Origin: Anaerolineales bacterium UBA2317
GTDB taxonomy: Bacteria > Chloroflexota > Anaerolineae > Anaerolineales > Villigracilaceae
NCBI GenBank assembly: GCA_002345215.1
Contig: DDVH01000025.1
Coordinates: 111,908 to 175,907 of the forward strand
Direction of reading: 5' to 3'
DNA length: 64,000 nt
Below the pieces are notes generated by a model. It was not told the origin of the DNA and searched no databases. It saw nothing but the letters and a program-made list of their open reading frames with translations. Below, one piece after another: positions 60,227 through 64,000 of this stretch. The position numbers and the translations under genes were made by a program. Each line of letters opens with the position of its first letter. Positions within the stretch are counted from its first letter, which is position 1.

Positions 60227-60949
60227 TTATTTCGACCAAAAGCGCAGACCATTGTTTTCTAGACAATATGCCCGAATCTGATTTCGCATGGCTTCATGAC
60301 TTTCAAACAATGCCAAAATTTGAGATTCGTACGCCGCCACCGCCTCAACCCATACGTGGATGCCTGTTTCGCTGACCATTTCGACATTTTCTTTCATCCC
60401 AACCTTGTGCGGATTTAATTGCTCAGGATGCTTAAACAAATACGGAATATCGGCTACATATAAAAGCGGTTTGCCAAGCAACTCCGCCGCGCGACGCACA
60501 ATCACATGGTCTACGTGTTTGCCAATGCCGAATTGGGCAACCAGTTTGTCATCAGGTTTGAGGCGTTTGGAAATTTCATCTGCAATTTGTTTGGGGAAAT
60601 CATCTTCATCAGGTCTTGGTTCACGAAAAATTTCAGCATATAGCCACTCACCGTTTTTGTTTTGACGATAGATACAATCTAAAAAGTCAAAATGCTGAAC
60701 GGTGGCACCCAAAATATTTGCTGAGTTTATATCTTCCTGTCTTCTTCCTTTTACAACTTCTTCAGCAGAGTTCATGCCCCATTGACTATGCAAATATTGA
60801 GCAAAAGGCGAAAGATTTTCATTGGGCGGGTAACCACACATGATGGTCCAAATTTCAACAGGGATATTTTTTTGAGTTTGTTCGTAAATCCAACCGCCGG
60901 CAGAGAGTGAGGCGTCGTCTAAATGTGGGGAAAGGTAGATATAGCGCAT
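60227..60949 (-). CDS. PIG-L (LmbE) family deacetylase
   Basis: A 240-residue zinc-dependent N-acetylglucosamine-type deacetylase. The metal motif is SPHLDDASLSAG (H-x-D-D, residues 7-18), with the later His in GKHVDHVIVRRAA. In bacteria such enzymes deacetylate glycan, mycothiol or bacillithiol precursors; the substrate is unknown. It starts close to the plus-strand palindrome and is followed by the greA leader. Confidence 0.92.
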   Translation of the reverse strand: MRYIYLSPHLDDASLSAGGWIYEQTQKNIPVEIWTIMCGYPPNENLSPFAQYLHSQWGMNSAEEVVKGRRQEDINSANILGATVQHFDFLDCIYRQNKNGEWLYAEIFREPRPDEDDFPKQIADEISKRLKPDDKLVAQFGIGKHVDHVIVRRAAELLGKPLLYVADIPYLFKHPEQLNPHKVGMKENVEMVSETGIHVWVEAVAAYESQILALFESHEAMRNQIRAYCLENNGLRFWSK

Positions 60950-61000
60950 CTGGCAGTTTTACCATAAAATAGGAATGTAATCTTTTGTGTGTTGATAAAA

Positions 61001-61061
61001 GTAAGGGCGACCCGCCTATTGAAATCAAGAACCTTAGTTAATATTGAAGGGTCGCCCTTAC
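61001..61061. repeat. GTAAGGGCGACCC inverted-repeat element
   Basis: Perfect 13-nt terminal inverted repeat (61001-61013 and 61049-61061) around 35 nt. It lies just upstream of the PilZ gene, followed by GGTTTTATTTTG. Length and arm type match the 26237-26296 element. Confidence 0.78.
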
Positions 61062-61085
61062 GGTTTTATTTTGAAAAGAGGCACA

Positions 61086-61460
61086 ATGAAAGAGCGACGA
61101 AAATCTGAAAGAAAAACGCTGGTGGCTTATACCCAAGTGTATGATTTATACGGTGGTGAATTGCTTGGCTACCTCGGTGATTTGACTGTGCAAGGTGCAA
61201 TGGTGATTAGTGAAAAGCCAATGCAAAAAGATACTGAGTTGACGTTAGCAATTGAATTGCCTGAATTGCCTAATATAAAATCTACTCGTATGACGTTACC
61301 CGCCAGAATTGTTTGGTGCGAGCAAGACATTAGCCCTGAATTTCATAATGTGGGATTTGAATTCAAAGAAGTAAAACCAGAGCAAAAAGCCATTATCGAA
61401 TCAATTATCCAAAACTACGAATTTCGGCGAGATATGCCGCCGACGTTTCCAATGCGTTAA
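61086..61460 (+). CDS. PilZ domain protein (c-di-GMP receptor candidate)
   Basis: A 124-residue cytoplasmic protein made of one PilZ domain. The c-di-GMP-binding motifs are RRKSER at the N-terminus (R-x3-R) and GDLTVQGAMV (D/N-x-S/T-x-x-G). I use the ATG at 61086, preceded by AGAGG; the upstream in-frame TTG lies inside the palindromic element. PilZ proteins relay c-di-GMP levels to motility, polysaccharide or protein export. It is the second c-di-GMP element in the window after the riboswitch. Confidence 0.88.
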   Translation: MKERRKSERKTLVAYTQVYDLYGGELLGYLGDLTVQGAMVISEKPMQKDTELTLAIELPELPNIKSTRMTLPARIVWCEQDISPEFHNVGFEFKEVKPEQKAIIESIIQNYEFRRDMPPTFPMR

Positions 61461-61465
61461 TTAAC

Positions 61466-61497
61466 AAAAGGTGACAGTGAAATCACTGTCACCTTTT
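61466..61497. repeat. AAGGTGACAGTGA palindrome, copy 2
   Basis: Arms AAAAGGTGACAGTGA and TCACTGTCACCTTTT (61466-61480, 61483-61497) with a 2-nt centre. It follows the PilZ stop by 5 nt and carries A/T runs on both sides, so it may also terminate transcription. Confidence 0.82.
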
Positions 61498-61514
61498 ATG
61501 TTAAAAACATTCAT

Positions 61515-61576
61515 CGCCACAAAGTTCACAGAGACTTTTGAGTTTTTTCTCTTTAAACTCTGTGCTCTCTGTGGCT
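61515..61576. repeat. CACAGAGG-type inverted repeat, copy 3
   Basis: Arms GCCACAAAGTTCACAGAG (61516-61533) and CTCTGTGCTCTCTGTGGC (61558-61575), 15 of 18 paired. It lies between the preceding palindrome and the next gene. Confidence 0.7.
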
Positions 61577-61607
61577 AAATTAGGTACTCTCTGTTAAACT
61601 TTCCATT

Positions 61608-62633
61608 ATGCCAAAAGCAAGCACTCTTTTTTTTACATCGCCTAAACAAGTTGAAATCAAAGAAATTCTTTTACCAGCCTTGCAAGATGATGAAGTGCTG
61701 GTAGAAACAATCTGCTCTGCAATTTCAGCCGGGACGGAAATGTTGGTATATCGAAATCAATTTCCGCATTTGAAAGATGCGCATGATTCGGTCAGCAGTG
61801 ATTTGAATTATCCGCTGGCGTATGGATATGCTTGTGTCGGGAAAGTGAAAGAACTTGGAAAAATGGTTAATGGAGAATGGAAAGATAAATTAGTTTTTGC
61901 TTTTCAACCACATACTTCACACTTTATAACAAAAACCGATTCCCTAATCCCGATTCCCGCTTCACTCTCGCCTCAAACTGCTTGCTTTTTCCCAAACATG
62001 GAAACTGCCGTGAATTTGATTCAAGATGGCGCACCGATTTTAGGTGAAAGAGTTTTGGTATTAGGTCAAGGAGTGGTGGGGTTGTTGACTGCTTCGTTAT
62101 TAAATGAATTTCCGTTAGAAAGTTTGATCCTTGTAGATAATTATGAGTTGAGAAGGAAAGCATTAGTGGAAAGTGGAAAGTGGAAAGAAGAAAGTCTAAG
62201 ATCTAATGTCAAAGGTCTTTCAGCTGAAGATTTACATAAAGACTCGTTTGCCTACGCGCAGTCAAAATTTGATTTGGTTTATGAGTTAACTGGCTCCCCC
62301 ACCGCCTTGAATGATGCGATTGAGTTAACAACTTTTAGTGGAAGAATTGTTATCGGCTCGTGGTATGGTGAAAAAAAATCTGAAGTGAATTTAGGCGGTT
62401 CATTTCATCGCTCACGGATTAAATTGATTTCGTCACAAGTTAGCACAATCATGCCTGAATTAAGTGGCAGATGGGATAAGGCACGCAGGTTTCAGGTCAC
62501 GTGGGAGGCGTTGGAAAGAGTCAAACCTGAAAAATGGATTACACATCGTTTTTCATTAAGTGATGCAAGCAAAGCGTATCAATTGTTGGATGAAAATCCG
62601 CAAGAGACGATACAAGTTATTTTTACTTATTAA
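61608..62633 (+). CDS. MDR family dehydrogenase-like protein
   Basis: A 341-residue medium-chain dehydrogenase. GroES-like residues include ISAGTEMLVYRNQFPH and LAYGYACVGKV. The Rossmann motif RVLVLGQGVVGLLTASLL is at about residues 148-165 and VYELTGSPTAL follows. The catalytic Cys and zinc ligands of the classical type are missing, as in BchC- and threonine-dehydrogenase-like outgroups. Reaction unknown. A gene for an RDD protein follows by 14 nt. Confidence 0.85.
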   Translation: MPKASTLFFTSPKQVEIKEILLPALQDDEVLVETICSAISAGTEMLVYRNQFPHLKDAHDSVSSDLNYPLAYGYACVGKVKELGKMVNGEWKDKLVFAFQPHTSHFITKTDSLIPIPASLSPQTACFFPNMETAVNLIQDGAPILGERVLVLGQGVVGLLTASLLNEFPLESLILVDNYELRRKALVESGKWKEESLRSNVKGLSAEDLHKDSFAYAQSKFDLVYELTGSPTALNDAIELTTFSGRIVIGSWYGEKKSEVNLGGSFHRSRIKLISSQVSTIMPELSGRWDKARRFQVTWEALERVKPEKWITHRFSLSDASKAYQLLDENPQETIQVIFTY

Positions 62634-62647
62634 AGGATTGTATAAAA

Positions 62648-63160
62648 ATGTATGCAACGTTTTGGCAAAGAGTAAAAGCATTTTTGTGGGATTATGTTGT
62701 GATGTTGATATACATTTTAGCAATCAGTTTTTTATTTTGGGTTATTCAAATTGCAGACACATGGCTTTTTGCGGATAGAATCTCTGCTCAATTGACTATT
62801 TTCTTTTCATTAACTTTGCCTATCATTATCAATTTTGCATTCGCAGAATCTTCCGTCAAACAAGCAAATTTTGGAAAGCAACGAATCGGGTTGAAAGTAT
62901 CTGATGCAAATGGGAAACGCATTTCTTTTGCCCGAGCATTTGCAAGAGTATTTTTAAAGTTTCTCCCTTGGGAAATTTCGCACACGATAATTTGGCAAAT
63001 CAGTTTTTATCCCGAAACAAATCCTACATTCATTAATCTCGGGTTTGGTTTTGTTTATCTTTTAATTGGGTTAAATATTTTTAGTTTATTAAAGACAAAA
63101 ACAAAACAGACACTTTATGATTTGATTACGAAAACATATATTGTAAAAATTGAGAGTTAA
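62648..63160 (+). CDS. RDD family membrane protein
   Basis: A 170-residue membrane protein with three to four helices. The N-terminal ATFWQRVKAFLWDYVVM and the conserved QRIGLKVSDANGKRISFARAFARVF mark the RDD fold (the usual R-D-D appears as R, D, and the loop D). RDD proteins are poorly understood; some are Na+/H+ antiporters. It precedes the CPA1 antiporter by 26 nt, so it may be co-expressed. Confidence 0.82.
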   Translation: MYATFWQRVKAFLWDYVVMLIYILAISFLFWVIQIADTWLFADRISAQLTIFFSLTLPIIINFAFAESSVKQANFGKQRIGLKVSDANGKRISFARAFARVFLKFLPWEISHTIIWQISFYPETNPTFINLGFGFVYLLIGLNIFSLLKTKTKQTLYDLITKTYIVKIES

Positions 63161-63186
63161 AATAATTTTGTTATATAAGGAGCGAA

Positions 63187-64000
63187 ATGTCTTTTGAGTT
63201 AATTCTTATTATTGCCGCTGGGCTGTTGTTAATTAGTGTGTTGGTAAGCAAAATATCGGATAGCTCTGGCGTTCCAGCCTTGCTTTTGTTTTTAGCCATA
63301 GGCATGTTAGCAGGTTCTGATGGCTTCGGCTTGATTTATTTTGACGACCCCAACTTAACGCAGTTTATCGGCATTGTTGCTTTAAATTTAATTTTGTTTG
63401 CAGGCGGGTTAGATACACAATGGAAAGATGTACGTCCAGTCCTTAAATATGGTGTTGCATTATCAACACTAGGTGTTGTTATCACAGCAGTGATTGTAGG
63501 AATTGCGGCACAATATTTATTAGGGGTTACACTTTATCAAGGTTTATTACTCGGTGCGATTGTTTCATCAACAGATGCAGCGGCAGTGTTCTCAATATTA
63601 CGTTCAAAAAGTTTAGGATTAAAAGGGAAATTACGTCCATTACTTGAATTTGAATCTGGTAGTAACGACCCAATGGCAGTATTTTTGACCATTGGCATGA
63701 TTCAATTACTCACACAACCAAACGCACAAATTACAGATTTATTCGGTTCTTTCATTTTACAAATGATTGTCGGTGTTTTATGTGGGTTTCTATTTGGAAA
63801 ATTACTTGCGTTTCTTGCCAATCGCATTCAACTCGGTTTTGATGGTTTATATCCTGTACTTACCATTGCAATAGTTTTCTTAACATACGGCGTTACCAAC
63901 ATGTTATATGGCAATGGATTTTTAGCAACATACGTGGCAGGGATTGTAGCAGGGCATCAAGATTTTTTACATCGCCGCAGTGTTATCCGTTTTCACGATG
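63187..64000 (+). CDS. CPA1-type K+/H+ or Na+/H+ antiporter (partial, NhaP2/CvrA-like)
   Basis: An open reading frame from the ATG at 63187 to the window edge (271 codons) with RBS AAGGAGCG. It encodes at least seven membrane helices. The ion-binding region SSTDAAAVFSILRS and FESGSNDPMAVFLTIG (Asn-Asp pair of CPA1 antiporters) are diagnostic of the NhaP2/CvrA group. Full-length relatives have a C-terminal TrkA-C domain that would lie beyond the window. The 3' end is cut off by the window, not by mutation. Confidence 0.9.
   Translation, partial: MSFELILIIAAGLLLISVLVSKISDSSGVPALLLFLAIGMLAGSDGFGLIYFDDPNLTQFIGIVALNLILFAGGLDTQWKDVRPVLKYGVALSTLGVVITAVIVGIAAQYLLGVTLYQGLLLGAIVSSTDAAAVFSILRSKSLGLKGKLRPLLEFESGSNDPMAVFLTIGMIQLLTQPNAQITDLFGSFILQMIVGVLCGFLFGKLLAFLANRIQLGFDGLYPVLTIAIVFLTYGVTNMLYGNGFLATYVAGIVAGHQDFLHRRSVIRFHD

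Overview
The window looks like a contig from a moderately AT-rich member of the Chloroflexota, most likely class Anaerolineae. I base this on family content, not on a marker gene. There are many lipoproteins with Thr-Pro-rich linkers, an NBR1-type (FW) domain lipoprotein and a DUF2089 regulator with a long helical-repeat partner. There is also an archaeal-type signal peptidase fused to DUF5305, and a B12-type methylmalonyl-CoA mutase large subunit. The gene set is mostly chromosomal: recA, greA, lysS, an S1-domain protein, serA and serC. I see no rRNA, tRNA, CRISPR array, prophage or intact insertion sequence.

Layout. 0.2-3.9 kb (minus): a dual-specificity phosphatase, two paralogous secreted HExxH metallopeptidases and a DUF155-like protein. 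4-7.7 kb (plus): methylmalonyl-CoA mutase and two membrane proteins, the first very AT-rich. 7.8-9.6 kb (minus): DUF2089 regulator plus a protein of thirteen 29-residue repeats behind a clear promoter. 9.8-12.8 kb (minus): the most interesting locus, where a c-di-GMP-I riboswitch with terminator precedes a small exported protein, a SipW-like signal peptidase/DUF5305 fusion and a small RTX-repeat protein. 12.8-20 kb: acyltransferase, an ABC ATPase fused to two cyclic-nucleotide-binding domains with its FtsX permease, an SLC13-type transporter and an FW-domain lipoprotein. 20.5-25.2 kb (minus): recA and envelope lipoproteins. 25.3-33.6 kb (plus): an accessory-looking stretch of dehydrogenase, MFS exporter, membrane-anchored Mrr-like nuclease, DUF2200, esterase, GIY-YIG protein and methyltransferase, rich in short palindromic repeats.

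33.7-38.4 kb: a serine locus with an SbnI/SerK-like ParB-fold protein, serC, serA and DUF1015. 38.4-43.5 kb: dipeptidase, S1 protein and a ChlI/VWA chelatase-like AAA pair. 43.5-51.9 kb: oxidoreductases, a membrane protein with two tandem GAAC-N4-GTTC operators, a lytic transglycosylase, a two-component system, RNA-modifying enzymes and a META lipoprotein. 52-54.6 kb: a complete ABC-2 exporter. 54.7-64 kb: SIMPL protein, kynureninase, lysS, greA, a PIG-L deacetylase, a PilZ protein, MDR and RDD proteins, and a CPA1 antiporter cut by the window edge.

Regulation. The riboswitch and the PilZ protein both point to c-di-GMP signalling, and the riboswitch operon looks like a surface or matrix protein export system. 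The two perfect AGAAC-N4-GTTCT palindromes at 45.5 kb match, with one change, a palindrome inside the recA promoter; this suggests the local SOS (LexA) box. Several families of short inverted-repeat elements (about 35-115 nt) sit between genes, mostly at 3' ends where they may also act as terminators.
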